Positions 43,291-52,971 of a DNA stretch of 64,000 nucleotides are shown piece after piece. The DNA comes from Pseudomonas sp. MIACH (GTDB taxonomy: Bacteria > Pseudomonadota > Gammaproteobacteria > Pseudomonadales > Pseudomonadaceae). Each line of letters begins with the position of its first letter. Position 1 is the stretch's first letter. The notes under the pieces were generated by a model. That model was not told the origin of the DNA, ran no database searches, and saw nothing but the letters and a program-made list of their open reading frames with translations. A program made the position numbers and the translations under genes. The stretch is taken from NCBI RefSeq assembly GCF_001269925.1, contig NZ_LHVO01000030.1, forward strand, positions 16,089 to 80,088, written 5' to 3'.

Positions 43291-45282
43291 ATGATCGAGA
43301 TCCGTTCTTTTCGTGATCTGCTACGCCTGTTCTTCATCTTCCGCCACGAGTTCAGACTGGCCGCCATTGCGGCGCTGGTGATCATCCTGCTGGGGGCGTT
43401 TTTGCTGCCGGCCAAGTACGAATCCACCGCGCGCCTGCTGGTCAAGCCCGGACGTGATTCGACCTTGCCTATCGAGATCAGCAACCGCCAGGCGCTGGTG
43501 ATGCCCAGCACCCAGCGCGACCCGATTGTCGACGAAGAGCGCTTGCTGACCGGTCGCCCGATTGTGCGCGCGGTGGCCGAGCACTACCTGGAAGTGATCA
43601 ATAACGCGCCGCCGCCCCAGGGCTTTGTCAAAACCGCCAAGCATTACGTCAAGGAAGGCGTGGGCGCGATATTCGATGGCCTGCGGGTGGTCCTGGAAAC
43701 CGTCGGCGTGGTGGAAAAAACCACGCCGGTGGAACGCCTGGCCGCCAGCCTGGAAAAAAACTTTGAGGTGAGCCACGCCGCCGGTTCCACGGTGATGGAC
43801 ATCAGCTTTACGTGGGGCGACCCGGAGATTGCCCAGGCGGTGGTCAAGGATTGGGTTGAAACCTATATCAACGAACGCACTCAAGCTCTGGGGCGCAAAA
43901 GCCTGTACGCCTTCTATGAAGGGCAGGTCTCCACCAGTGCCACCGAGATCAAGGGCTTAAAGGAACAGATCCTCACGCACCTGAACCAGATCGGCGCGGC
44001 GAGCATCACTGATCGCCTGGAAGACTTGTCCGAGCGCATCAACGTGCTGCGCGGCGAAACGTTCAACACCACGCGCCTGATCGCTTCCTCCGACAGCGCC
44101 ATCCAGAGCACTCGCACCCAGCTCAAGAGCCAGCCCAAGGAAGTCACCACGGTGCGCCAGATCGCACTCAACCCGCAGCAGCAGGACCTGCGGCGCCTGC
44201 TGAACCAGAAGCTGCTGGAAAAGGCCGACATGATGCGCACCTACACGGATAACGCGCCGCCGGTCAAAGCCCTGGATGCATCGATCCGCGCAATGCAGGC
44301 GCACGTCGCGAGCGAAAGCAACACTGTGCAAAGTTCGGAAAACCGTGCCCCCAACACTCTGGAGATCCACTTGCAGCGGGTGCTGCTGGATGAGTCGAGC
44401 AACAACCTGGCGCTGCGTACCCAACTGACTCAACAGCAAAAGCAACTGGCCAACCTGGAAGACCAACGCAAGCAAGCGCTGGAGATTGAACCGGAACTGA
44501 CCCGCCTGGCCCGCGAGCTGGGCACTGCCGAACGCAACTACGCGCTGTACGTGGACAGCCTGGAAAAATCGCGCATCGATCGGGAGCTGGACAGCAGCCA
44601 GATCAGCAATATCGCGGTGATCGAAGAGGCCACCCTGAACCCCGGCCGGATCTTTCCGAAAACCCTGGTGATGCTGGTGCTGGCGATCCCGTTTGCGATC
44701 GTCGTCGGCCTGCTGGTGATCTACCTGTGCTACCTGCTCGACCAGCGCATCCACGATGGTGGCCTGGTGGAACGCAAGTTCGGCCTGCCGCTGTGGACCA
44801 CCCTGCCGGAGCTGGACACCAGCACCGCCCAGAGCACCAATGCGTTCAATGCGAGCATCTATCGCCTGTACGGTTTGCTGCAGTTGGACCGCATCGCCGA
44901 ACAGGGCCTGACCCTTGGCCTGACTTCGGCGCGCCATGGAGAGGGCGTGACCTTTGTGGTGGAACAACTGCGCCAGTTGTTGCAGGAAAACGGCATCAGC
45001 GTGCGCGTCGGCGGGGTTGCACCTGCGGCGCCGGGTGAAGTGGTGTTGCTGGACGCATCGGCACTGCTGGATAACCGCGATGCGTTTATCAACCTGCGTC
45101 GTGCCGACCTGATTGCGCTGGTGGTGGAGGCACAGAAGAGCACGGTGCCGGTGGTCGAGCACGCGCTGTCGATCCTCAACACCGCGTTCGGCAAGGTGGA
45201 CGGCATCATCATGAACCGGCGTAAATTCGAAGTGCCGGCCAAGGTGCTTAAAACCATCGCCAAGTACCGGGGGGCGTTCTGA
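43291..45282 (+). CDS. pslE: PslE, chain-length / co-polymerase protein with degenerate kinase-like domain
   Basis: A 663-residue inner-membrane protein of the Wzz/GNVR family. N-terminal helix near 22-42 (LAAIAALVIILLGAFLLP), then a long periplasmic coiled-coil region (about 60-440), GNVR segment LARELGTAERNYALYVDSLEKS, a second helix near 452-475, and a C-terminal BY-kinase-like domain. Where Walker A should be, it reads SARHGEGVTF (residues about 547-556), without the Lys, and the C-terminus lacks a Tyr cluster. It therefore probably cannot bind ATP as a tyrosine kinase. Start at 43291 with AAAGGAG upstream. It likely bridges PslD and the polymerase. Confidence 0.92.
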   Translation: MIEIRSFRDLLRLFFIFRHEFRLAAIAALVIILLGAFLLPAKYESTARLLVKPGRDSTLPIEISNRQALVMPSTQRDPIVDEERLLTGRPIVRAVAEHYLEVINNAPPPQGFVKTAKHYVKEGVGAIFDGLRVVLETVGVVEKTTPVERLAASLEKNFEVSHAAGSTVMDISFTWGDPEIAQAVVKDWVETYINERTQALGRKSLYAFYEGQVSTSATEIKGLKEQILTHLNQIGAASITDRLEDLSERINVLRGETFNTTRLIASSDSAIQSTRTQLKSQPKEVTTVRQIALNPQQQDLRRLLNQKLLEKADMMRTYTDNAPPVKALDASIRAMQAHVASESNTVQSSENRAPNTLEIHLQRVLLDESSNNLALRTQLTQQQKQLANLEDQRKQALEIEPELTRLARELGTAERNYALYVDSLEKSRIDRELDSSQISNIAVIEEATLNPGRIFPKTLVMLVLAIPFAIVVGLLVIYLCYLLDQRIHDGGLVERKFGLPLWTTLPELDTSTAQSTNAFNASIYRLYGLLQLDRIAEQGLTLGLTSARHGEGVTFVVEQLRQLLQENGISVRVGGVAPAAPGEVVLLDASALLDNRDAFINLRRADLIALVVEAQKSTVPVVEHALSILNTAFGKVDGIIMNRRKFEVPAKVLKTIAKYRGAF

Positions 45283-46472
45283 TGCGTGTCGCCCTGCTCG
45301 CCCCGTTGCCGCCGGAAAAAAATGGTATCGCCGACTACGCGAACCATTTCCGCACGGCGCTGGAACAGCTGGAGGTAACGGTGCTGACGCCGTTGGCCGG
45401 TGTGGCGGGCAATAGCGAGGCGATCAAGCAGGCCATCGCGGGGTTCGACTGGCACAGCGTGGACCTGGTCCACGCCGAGCTGGGGGGCGGACGGCTGGGG
45501 GAGTTTCTGGCCCTGCGCGAGTTACGCAAGGCCTACCCGGCACTGCCCCTGACCGCCACGGTGCATGATCCGGAACGCATCGTGTGGCGGCGCGAGCGGT
45601 TGCCATTCCCGTTGAACCTGCTGGAGCGCTTGCCCAGCCCGATGCCACAGGCGGCGGTGGTGTTGGCTGACCCGCTGACCTTGCGTGAAGAGCGCCGGGT
45701 CGCCGCCGGGTTGACCCGTTTGATCACCCTCACCCGCCTGGGCGCCGATTGCCTGCGCCAACGCATGCAACTGTCGGCGGGTAAAGTGGCGGTGATCAAC
45801 CATGCCAACCTGGCAATTCCATCGGTGCCGTTACCGCCCCTGGAGACCCTGCGCCTGCTGTACTTCGGGTTTATCTACCGGGGCAAAGGCATCGAAGACC
45901 TGTTGCAGGCCCTCGCAACCGTGTTCAAGCAGGCGCCCGAATGGCGTGACCGTGTGCGCCTGACCCTGGCCGGTGGTACGGCCGCGGAAATGGCGTTTGG
46001 CGCGGGCAGCAACTACCTGGAGCAGTTGAACAGCCAGATCGCCGAGCTCGGCCTGGCGGATGCCATCGACTGGCGGCTGAACCTGCCGGCCGATGAGATT
46101 GCCCAGACCATCCAGGCCCACCATGTGATGGTGCTGCCCTACCGCGAATCGAAGAAACTCGGCCTGCTCGGGCGCCAACGCGGCACCAGTGGTGCGCTGT
46201 CCTGGGCTGCCGCCTGCGGACGCGGGGCAATTACCTCCGACGCCCGCGCCTTTGCCGAGGAAGTTGCCAGCGGTAACGGTGCCATCTACCCCGAGGGTGA
46301 TGTGGAGGCCCTCAGCGAACAACTGCTGCGCCTGGCGCGCACGCCGCTGCTGGCCCGGGACTGGGCCGAACGCGCCGGCGAAATCGGCCGCGAGCGCTTG
46401 TGGCCGTTGACTGCGCAGAAGTTCAAGGGGTTGTTTGAGCAAGCCATCGAGGACAGCCGCCATGGCGCGTAA
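45282..46472 (+). CDS. pslF: PslF, glycosyltransferase (GT4-like)
   Basis: A 396-residue GT-B enzyme, matching PslF in length and place. The N-terminal half starts RVALLAPLPPEKNGIADYAN, with VDLVHAELGGGRLGEFLAL. The C-terminal nucleotide-sugar domain has LRLLYFGFIYRGKGIEDLLQ, LTLAGGTAA and VMVLPYRESKKLGLLGRQRG. It acts at the cytoplasmic face in assembly of the Psl repeat. Its ATG shares a base with the pslE stop, and its 3' end overlaps pslG by 11 bases. Confidence 0.92.
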   Translation: MRVALLAPLPPEKNGIADYANHFRTALEQLEVTVLTPLAGVAGNSEAIKQAIAGFDWHSVDLVHAELGGGRLGEFLALRELRKAYPALPLTATVHDPERIVWRRERLPFPLNLLERLPSPMPQAAVVLADPLTLREERRVAAGLTRLITLTRLGADCLRQRMQLSAGKVAVINHANLAIPSVPLPPLETLRLLYFGFIYRGKGIEDLLQALATVFKQAPEWRDRVRLTLAGGTAAEMAFGAGSNYLEQLNSQIAELGLADAIDWRLNLPADEIAQTIQAHHVMVLPYRESKKLGLLGRQRGTSGALSWAAACGRGAITSDARAFAEEVASGNGAIYPEGDVEALSEQLLRLARTPLLARDWAERAGEIGRERLWPLTAQKFKGLFEQAIEDSRHGA

Positions 46473-47790
46473 ACGCACCTACTTCGCCACCTTGATCGTG
46501 GTCGCTGCCCTGGGCCTGACGGCGTTTCTGTGGGGACGCCAGGCCGATGCCGAAAGCCATGTGCTCAAGGGCAACAAAACTGTGGTGTGGAAAGACTTCC
46601 TGGGGGTGAACGCACAGTTCCTGTGGTTCAGCCCCGAGCGTTACCAGAAACAGATCGACCGTCTCAAGGCGTTGGGGCTGGAGTGGGTGCGCCTGGACCT
46701 GCATTGGGATCAGTTGGAGCCGGTCCAAGGGCAGTACCAGGTTGCGACGCTGGATCAGTTGGTGGGCAAACTGCAGGACAACCAGCTCAAGTCAGTGTTC
46801 TACCTGGTGGGGTCGGCGCCGTTCGCCACCTCCGCACCGGTGGGTGCGCCCTACCAGGACCAGTACCCGCCGAAAGACCCGAACGTGTTCGCCAACCGCA
46901 TGGCCTTGCTCGCCCAGCGCTACCCCAGCGTCGACGCCTGGCAGGTGTGGAACGAACCGAACCTGCTGGGCTTCTGGCGCCCGGTGGCCGACCCGGCCGG
47001 CTATGCTGCGCTGCTGACCAGCACTGCCGCCGCGTTGCGCGCCATGAGCCCGAGCAAACCGGTGGTGGCCGCCGGCATGGCGTTCTTCAGTGAAATGCCC
47101 AACGGCCAGACCATGTTCAACGCCCTCGGCGCGCTGGGCGTGGCCAGCCTGAATACGATCATTTCCTACCACCCCTACACCCAATTGCCCGAAGGTAACG
47201 ACCCGGCCAACCTGGACTTTATCGCCAAGACCACTGCGCTCAACCAGGCCCTGCGCAACGGTGGCGTGCAGACCCTGTGGAGCACCGAGTGGGGCTGGTC
47301 GACCTACACCGGGCCTAAAGACGCCCAGGACATCATCACCCCACAGGCCCAGGCCGATTATGTGGTGCGCCGCCTGGCGCTGATGAGTGCGCTGGATTAC
47401 GACAAGATCTTCCTGTTTACCCTCAGCGACCTCGACCAGCGCGCCAGTGTGCGGGACCAGTCTTACGGTTTGCTCGACATCGACGCCAACCCCAAGCCGG
47501 TCTACACCGCGCTGAAAAACTTCCTCGACGTCAGCGGCCCGACGCTCACCCCCGCCGACCCGCCCAGCGCCGACCAGTTGCCAGACGGCCTGTTCAGCAT
47601 CGGCTGGACCCGCGCCGACGGACGCAAGCTATGGTTCTTCTGGTCGGCCGAGGGCGGCAGCGCCCACTTGCCCAACCTGGCCAGCGCCACCCTGTACGAC
47701 CCGCTACGTAGCACACAAACTCCGGTCAGCGGCACCAACGGCCTGACCGTGCCGGTCAAAACGAACTTGCAAATCCTGTTATGGGAGTGA
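46462..47790 (+). CDS. pslG: PslG, endo-glycoside hydrolase
   Basis: A 442-residue protein, identical in length to P. aeruginosa PslG and strongly similar by eye. An N-terminal helix (ATLIVVAALGLTAFLWG) anchors it facing the periplasm. The barrel has both catalytic glutamates at the positions known in PslG: Glu165 in QVWNEPNLLGFWRP and Glu276 in LWSTEWGWS. It cleaves Psl and is thought to remove or edit chains in the periplasm during synthesis. Start at 46462 with GAGGA upstream; the longer frame from 46435 is rejected. Confidence 0.95.
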   Translation: MARKRTYFATLIVVAALGLTAFLWGRQADAESHVLKGNKTVVWKDFLGVNAQFLWFSPERYQKQIDRLKALGLEWVRLDLHWDQLEPVQGQYQVATLDQLVGKLQDNQLKSVFYLVGSAPFATSAPVGAPYQDQYPPKDPNVFANRMALLAQRYPSVDAWQVWNEPNLLGFWRPVADPAGYAALLTSTAAALRAMSPSKPVVAAGMAFFSEMPNGQTMFNALGALGVASLNTIISYHPYTQLPEGNDPANLDFIAKTTALNQALRNGGVQTLWSTEWGWSTYTGPKDAQDIITPQAQADYVVRRLALMSALDYDKIFLFTLSDLDQRASVRDQSYGLLDIDANPKPVYTALKNFLDVSGPTLTPADPPSADQLPDGLFSIGWTRADGRKLWFFWSAEGGSAHLPNLASATLYDPLRSTQTPVSGTNGLTVPVKTNLQILLWE

Positions 47791-47798
47791 GGCCCGCC

Positions 47799-49016
47799 AT
47801 GCGTATTTTATGGATCCTGCCCTACTCGCCCTGGCCCGCGACCAGCGGCGGCAAGACGCGCCAGTTCCACCTGCTGCGCAGCCTGGCGGCGCGGGGGCAT
47901 CGGATCACCTTGCTGCTGCATGACAAGCACCCGGTATCCCTCAGCGATCGCCAGGTGCTGGAGGCGTTTGTCGAACAGTTGATCATCCTGCCGCGCCGCC
48001 CACTGCGCAGCCTCAAGACCCTGGTGGCAGGGCTGTTTGCACCCTACCCGCTGCTGGCCAGTGTGAATGGGCTGTCGGGCGAGTTGCAGGAGACCTTCAA
48101 TTGGTTGCTGGGTGAACAGTGGGACGTGGTGCAGATCGAGCACAGCTACAGTTTTCAGCCTTATGAAGATGCGCTGGTGCGCACGTCCCAGCCGTTCGTG
48201 CTGACCGAACACAACGTCGAGTCGGCCCTGGGCGCGGCCACCTACGACCGGTTGCCGAGTTGGTCGCTGCCGTTTATTCGCTACGATCAATGGCGCTATG
48301 CCCGCTGGGAACGCCGGGTGATGCGCCAGGCCACACAGGTGGTGGCGGTCACCCAGAGCGATGCGCACATCCTGGCAAAGATCGCCGGCAAACCTGTGCC
48401 GGTGGTGGTCAATGGGGTGGACTGCGATCACTTCGCCGCAGCCCATCCAGATCCCTCGACACACCGCGTGCTGTTCCTTGGCAACTACGAATACGCGCCG
48501 AACGTGGATGCCATCGAATGGGCCCTGGATGAAATCCTGCCCAAGGTCTGGGCGCGCTGCCCGGAGGCACGCATGAGCGTATGCGGCTTCGGCATGCCTG
48601 GCAGTTGGCGCGAACGTTGGAAAGACCCGCGTATCGAGTGGCAAGGCTTCGTGCCCAACCTGCTGGACCTGCAATCGAGCTGTTCGGTGTTCCTGGCGCC
48701 GTTGCGCCATGGCGGCGGCTCCAAACTCAAGGTGCTCGAAGCCCTGGCCGCCGGTCTACCGCTGGCCAGCACCGAACAAGGCGTATCGGGGCTGGACCTG
48801 GTGGAAGGGCTGGACTACCTCGGCGGGCAGAGCGCCGACGACTTGGCCGATGCCGTGGTGCGCCTGCTGCAATGTCCTGAAGCCGCTGTTCCCATGGGTG
48901 AGGCCGGACGTGCCTATGTGCGCCGAGCCCATGACTGGAGCGTCGCCGCCAGCCAACTGGAGCAGGTGTACGCCACGCTTGTGCCGCTGAATCAGAAGGA
49001 GCCCGCATGCGTGTAG
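47799..49016 (+). CDS. pslH: PslH, glycosyltransferase (GT4-like)
   Basis: A 405-residue GT-B enzyme beginning RILWILPYSPWPATSGGKTR. The donor domain has RVLFLGNYEYAPNVDAIEWA, WQGFVPNLLDLQSSC, LAPLRHGGGSKLKVLEALA and the E-x7-E-like region after it. It resembles the TuaH/PelF-like GT4 enzymes used in polysaccharide assembly. It belongs to the cytoplasmic Psl assembly line and overlaps pslI by 10 bases. Start at 47799 with GTGAGG upstream. Confidence 0.92.
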   Translation: MRILWILPYSPWPATSGGKTRQFHLLRSLAARGHRITLLLHDKHPVSLSDRQVLEAFVEQLIILPRRPLRSLKTLVAGLFAPYPLLASVNGLSGELQETFNWLLGEQWDVVQIEHSYSFQPYEDALVRTSQPFVLTEHNVESALGAATYDRLPSWSLPFIRYDQWRYARWERRVMRQATQVVAVTQSDAHILAKIAGKPVPVVVNGVDCDHFAAAHPDPSTHRVLFLGNYEYAPNVDAIEWALDEILPKVWARCPEARMSVCGFGMPGSWRERWKDPRIEWQGFVPNLLDLQSSCSVFLAPLRHGGGSKLKVLEALAAGLPLASTEQGVSGLDLVEGLDYLGGQSADDLADAVVRLLQCPEAAVPMGEAGRAYVRRAHDWSVAASQLEQVYATLVPLNQKEPACV

Positions 49017-50110
49017 GCCTGGATTACCGAACCGTCGGCACCTCGCCGCAATCGGGCATCAGTCGCCAGGTGTATGCGCTGGAGAGTGCGCTGTACACCT
49101 TGCCGGGCATCGAGCTTGAGCGGTTTACCGTGGCGCCCCTGGGCGATGAGACTCGCCTGCTGGCCCACTGCCCGACGTGGGGCTGTGCCAAGACCGCCAT
49201 GCATCAGCCGCAGAATCGTCTGCGCTTTGAGGCAGGTTTTCTGCCCCGGGCCCTGCGCGAGGAGCGTATCGACCTGTACATCAGCACCTTCAACATGGGC
49301 CTGCCGTTGCCGCCCAAGCCGAAGGGTTTGCGCACGGTGGTGCTGCTGCATGACCTGTTCCAGATCACCTTGAATAACTACCACGCCAACCGCTTGAAGG
49401 CACTGATCTACAAGACCAGTGATCGCCTCTCGATTGCCTACGCGGTGCACAGCGCCGACCGCGTGTGGACGCCGTCGCAGTACAGCGCCGATGAAACCGC
49501 GCGGCTGTTTCCCAAGGCAGCGGGCAAGATTCGCGTGTTGCCCAATCAGGTCGACGGCTTTGCCGAGCTGGCGGCCGACCTGAGCAAACGTCAGTTGCCC
49601 GAGCGCTATTGGCTGCTGGTCGGCACCCGAGAGCTGCGCAAGAACGTGCCGTTTCTGGTGGACGCCTGGCAGCAGGCGCGGCGCCAATCTCCCGCCGTGC
49701 CGGAGTTGGTGCTGGTGGGCAGCCTGGATCATTTGCCCGAAGCCCAGCGCACGCTGCCGGGGATTCGTGCCTTGAGCGGTGTGTCGGATGCCGAGTTGCA
49801 CGCCCTCTATCGTCAGGCGTCACGCCTGTGGCAACCGTCCTATGCCGAAGGCTTTGGTTTACCGGTAATCGAGGCCCTGAGCGTGGGCACGCCGGTGGCG
49901 GTGGCCAGTGGCACTTCGCTGGATGAAATCACCCCGCCGTCGGCACCGCGCTTTTCGCCCACCGATGGCCCGGCGCTGGTGCAATTGATGGTCAGCCTGG
50001 GCACACAACCGGATGAAGAATCCGCCGAGCAACGGCGCCTGTGGGCGCAACGTTTCAACCATCACGCTTATCGCCAGCGCCTGGCCCAACTGATCGAGGA
50101 ACTCAAGTGA
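49007..50110 (+). CDS. pslI: PslI, glycosyltransferase (GT4-like)
   Basis: A 367-residue GT-B enzyme of the same length as P. aeruginosa PslI. It starts RVGLDYRTVGTSPQSGISRQ. Donor-domain marks are YWLLVGTRELRKNVPFLVDA, LVLVGSLDH, and LWQPSYAEGFGLPVIEALSV with the GT4 E-x7-E pattern. It adds another sugar to the Psl repeat unit. An AAGGAG precedes the ATG at 49007, inside the end of pslH. Confidence 0.93.
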   Translation: MRVGLDYRTVGTSPQSGISRQVYALESALYTLPGIELERFTVAPLGDETRLLAHCPTWGCAKTAMHQPQNRLRFEAGFLPRALREERIDLYISTFNMGLPLPPKPKGLRTVVLLHDLFQITLNNYHANRLKALIYKTSDRLSIAYAVHSADRVWTPSQYSADETARLFPKAAGKIRVLPNQVDGFAELAADLSKRQLPERYWLLVGTRELRKNVPFLVDAWQQARRQSPAVPELVLVGSLDHLPEAQRTLPGIRALSGVSDAELHALYRQASRLWQPSYAEGFGLPVIEALSVGTPVAVASGTSLDEITPPSAPRFSPTDGPALVQLMVSLGTQPDEESAEQRRLWAQRFNHHAYRQRLAQLIEELK

Positions 50111-51540
50111 GAGTGAACCTGGCAAGCCTCGTCGCCATCCTCTTCGGCCTGCTGTTTGGCGCCATCGCCTTGCTGCTGTCGCCGGCCAAGGCGTTTCTCG
50201 CCGTAGTCGGCCTGGCCGGGGCGGTGACCATCCTGCGCTTTCCGTTCTGGGGCCTGTTGCTGTTTGCCCTGATCGCCACGTTCATGCCGTACTCGACCAT
50301 CAACCTGGGGATCCGCAGCACCGTGAGCGAAGCGATCCTGGCCCTGACCTGGGGCGCGGTGCTGTGGCACAACTTCCTCGCGCGCCTGCCCGATACGCCA
50401 AGCCTCACCCGCCGCCCCACCGACCAGATGCTGGTGTGGCTGATGCTGTTCAGCGTGTTCCCGTTCATCGTCGGCCAGGTCACCATCCACGCCGACACCA
50501 GTGGCGTGGCCAACTGGCTGCGCTGGTTGCTGAGCCTGTCATCAGTGTTCCTCTGCGCCAAATTGCTGGTGGATCACAAACACCGCGAATCCTTGGTCAT
50601 CGCCCTGTTGCTGGGCAGCCTGGCGATGCTGGTGCTGTCGATCGCGGTATTCGTGCGCACGCGCTCCGGGGCCGGTATTGCGCCGATTCTGGCGCTGTTT
50701 AACTACGGCAACTTTGACATGTTGAAATTCGGACTGGAGGCCATGTCGTCGCGTATGGGTTCGCCATGGATGCACCCGAATGCCATCGGCGGGATCATGG
50801 CGTTGCTGTTGCCCCTGGCCTTCTGTTTCGGCATGACCGAGCAAGGCTGGAAGCGCGCACTGGGGCTGGGCGTGGCGTGCCTGGGCGCGGCAGCGTTGCT
50901 GTTGGCCAGCAGCCGCGGCGCGATGGTCAGCCTGGCGTTGGTGCTGCTGTGGATGGCCACGCGTCGCGTGCCCTACACCGGGCGCCTGCTGATGATCGGT
51001 GCGGCGTTGACCGTGGCGCTGGTGATGGCCTATCCACCGCTGCAGGAACGCCTGGCGACGATTTTCTCGTCGAACAATGCCAGTACCGAAGTGCGGTTCG
51101 ACGAGTACCGCATGTTCCCGCAGGCGGTGGTGTCTTATCCGTTCGGCATCGGCTTCAAGGTTGACCCGCCGGTGCCCGGCACCCACTTGCTGGGGATCTC
51201 CAACCTGTGGCTGAACTTCATCTACAAGACCGGCATCGTCGGCATGCTGTTCTTTGTGGCGGTGACCGTGCGCTGGTGGCGTGAAGCGCGCCCGGAAAAA
51301 GGCCCGATCCGCCTGACCAAGGACAATGCCCTGTGGCTGGGCACCACCGGTGGGATTCTGGCGGCGCTGGTGAGCGGCCTGTTCGACCACTACTTCAGTT
51401 TTGCCGTGGTGATGGTGGCGTTGTTCTGGCTGATGGTGGGCATCAATGTGCTGGAGGCGCGGCGGTTGTTTCCAGCACGGCTGCCGCAGGTGAAGACCGT
51501 GACCTACCGCAAAACCTTGTTTGACGGGGCGCGGCCCTGA
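50107..51540 (+). CDS. pslJ: PslJ, O-antigen ligase/polymerase-like membrane protein
   Basis: A 477-residue polytopic membrane protein with about 12 helices and a large periplasmic loop (about residues 345-395: ERLATIFSSNNASTEVRFDE, YPFGIGFKVDPPVPGTHLLG), as in the Wzy/WaaL family. It probably polymerises repeat units at the periplasmic face. It starts with GTG at 50107, overlapping the pslI stop (GTGA); a second GTG at 50113 is possible. The stop overlaps the pslK ATG. Confidence 0.9.
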   Translation: MRVNLASLVAILFGLLFGAIALLLSPAKAFLAVVGLAGAVTILRFPFWGLLLFALIATFMPYSTINLGIRSTVSEAILALTWGAVLWHNFLARLPDTPSLTRRPTDQMLVWLMLFSVFPFIVGQVTIHADTSGVANWLRWLLSLSSVFLCAKLLVDHKHRESLVIALLLGSLAMLVLSIAVFVRTRSGAGIAPILALFNYGNFDMLKFGLEAMSSRMGSPWMHPNAIGGIMALLLPLAFCFGMTEQGWKRALGLGVACLGAAALLLASSRGAMVSLALVLLWMATRRVPYTGRLLMIGAALTVALVMAYPPLQERLATIFSSNNASTEVRFDEYRMFPQAVVSYPFGIGFKVDPPVPGTHLLGISNLWLNFIYKTGIVGMLFFVAVTVRWWREARPEKGPIRLTKDNALWLGTTGGILAALVSGLFDHYFSFAVVMVALFWLMVGINVLEARRLFPARLPQVKTVTYRKTLFDGARP

Positions 51541-52949
51541 TGCTCGGCTCTGCCGCCTGGCTGACCCTGGCGACCTTGTTGGGCCTGTGCCTGGGGTTCG
51601 CCCGTGAATGGTTGCTGGTGGCGGCCTGGGGGGCCGGAGAGCGCAGTGACGCCTTCCTGATCGCGCTGTTTTTGCCGGAAGCACTGCGCATGTCATTGGC
51701 TGGCGGTTTGCTGAGTGCCGCCGCACTGCCGCTGTACCTGCAACGCAAGGACGGCGAGCGCCTGGACTGGCTGGCAGTGCTGTTCCCGGCGTTGCTGCTG
51801 ATCACGTTGGTCATCAGCCTGCTGCTGACGCTGTTGGCGCCATGGCTGGTGCAGGTGCTCGGCCCAGGGTTGGCCGACACCGCCACGGCATTGGCCGGCA
51901 GCAACCTGCAGATCGTCGCCTGGTGTGTTCCGGGCTTGATGCTGCATGCGCTGTTCAGCATTCCCTTGCAGGCCAGCGAACGTTTTGTCCTCGCAGGGTT
52001 GGGCTCGTTGCTGTTCAACCTGCCGCCGGTGACGTACCTCGCCCTCGCGGGCACCGCCACCCAACCTCACTCGCTGGCCCTGGCCTGCCTGGCCGGCAGC
52101 CTGTTGATGCCGCTGGCGCTGTTGCCCTCGGTGTGGCGCCAAGGCTGGCGGCCGTGGCGCTGGCAGCTGACCTTCGCGCCCCTGCGGGAGCTGGGCCAGC
52201 GCATCGGTCCGCTGGTGCTGAGCAATGGCGCCAGCCAAGGGTTGGCGCTGATCGAGCGGCTGGTGGCGTCGCTGCTGGGCGAAGGCGCGGTGACCTGGGT
52301 CAACCTGGCACGCAAGCTCATGAACCTGCCGCTGATTGCGCTGATGAGCCTCAACCAGGTGCTGCTGGGCATGATGAGCCGTCGCCAGGGCGATGAGCGC
52401 CTGGCCCTGCTCAAGCGCGGCCTGGAGACCGCCAGCGTGCTGACCTTGCCCGCCGGTGTCGGCCTGGTGGCGGCAGCTCCAAACCTGGTGGCGTTGCTGC
52501 TGCCCAAGCAATCGGCGGATTCGCCGTTGCCGCTGCTGCTGGCCTGGTTTGCCGTGCCGTTGGTGTTCGGCGCCTGGAACGCCTTGCTCGCGCGCTATGC
52601 CTACGCCGCCGGCGATACGCGCCAGCCGCTGCGCTGCGAGTTGCTCGGCAGCCTGGTCAACGTGGTGCTGTTGGCCGCCCTGCCCTTTGTGTTCGGCCTG
52701 GCCGGCATCCCCCTGGCCGCACTGGCCGGCGTGATCTGCACCGCGCTGTTGCTGATGCAGCGCCAGGCGTTGATCGGCACCCTGCCGTGGGCCCGGCATT
52801 GGCTGCTCAGCGCGCTGCTGATGGGGCTCGCGGCGCTGATGCTGTTTGGTATTGAGGGCGTGTGGCTGCAACTGGGGCTGAGCACCCTGGCGGGCGCCGT
52901 GGTGCTGCTCGGGATGGGGCTGTGGCTTAAGCCGTGGCGCAGGGCATGA
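51540..52949 (+). CDS. pslK: PslK, MurJ/MviN-type lipid-linked saccharide flippase
   Basis: A 469-residue polytopic protein of the MOP superfamily with about 14 helices. It starts with GSAAWLTLATLLGLCLGFARE and GERSDAFLIALFLPEALRMS, matching the N-terminus of the MurJ/MviN branch. PslK of P. aeruginosa has the same length. It is expected to flip the completed lipid-linked repeat to the periplasmic side. Start codon overlaps the pslJ stop (TGATG). Confidence 0.93.
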   Translation: MLGSAAWLTLATLLGLCLGFAREWLLVAAWGAGERSDAFLIALFLPEALRMSLAGGLLSAAALPLYLQRKDGERLDWLAVLFPALLLITLVISLLLTLLAPWLVQVLGPGLADTATALAGSNLQIVAWCVPGLMLHALFSIPLQASERFVLAGLGSLLFNLPPVTYLALAGTATQPHSLALACLAGSLLMPLALLPSVWRQGWRPWRWQLTFAPLRELGQRIGPLVLSNGASQGLALIERLVASLLGEGAVTWVNLARKLMNLPLIALMSLNQVLLGMMSRRQGDERLALLKRGLETASVLTLPAGVGLVAAAPNLVALLLPKQSADSPLPLLLAWFAVPLVFGAWNALLARYAYAAGDTRQPLRCELLGSLVNVVLLAALPFVFGLAGIPLAALAGVICTALLLMQRQALIGTLPWARHWLLSALLMGLAALMLFGIEGVWLQLGLSTLAGAVVLLGMGLWLKPWRRA

Positions 52950-52971
52950 ATGATCGATCGGGAGCACTCAG

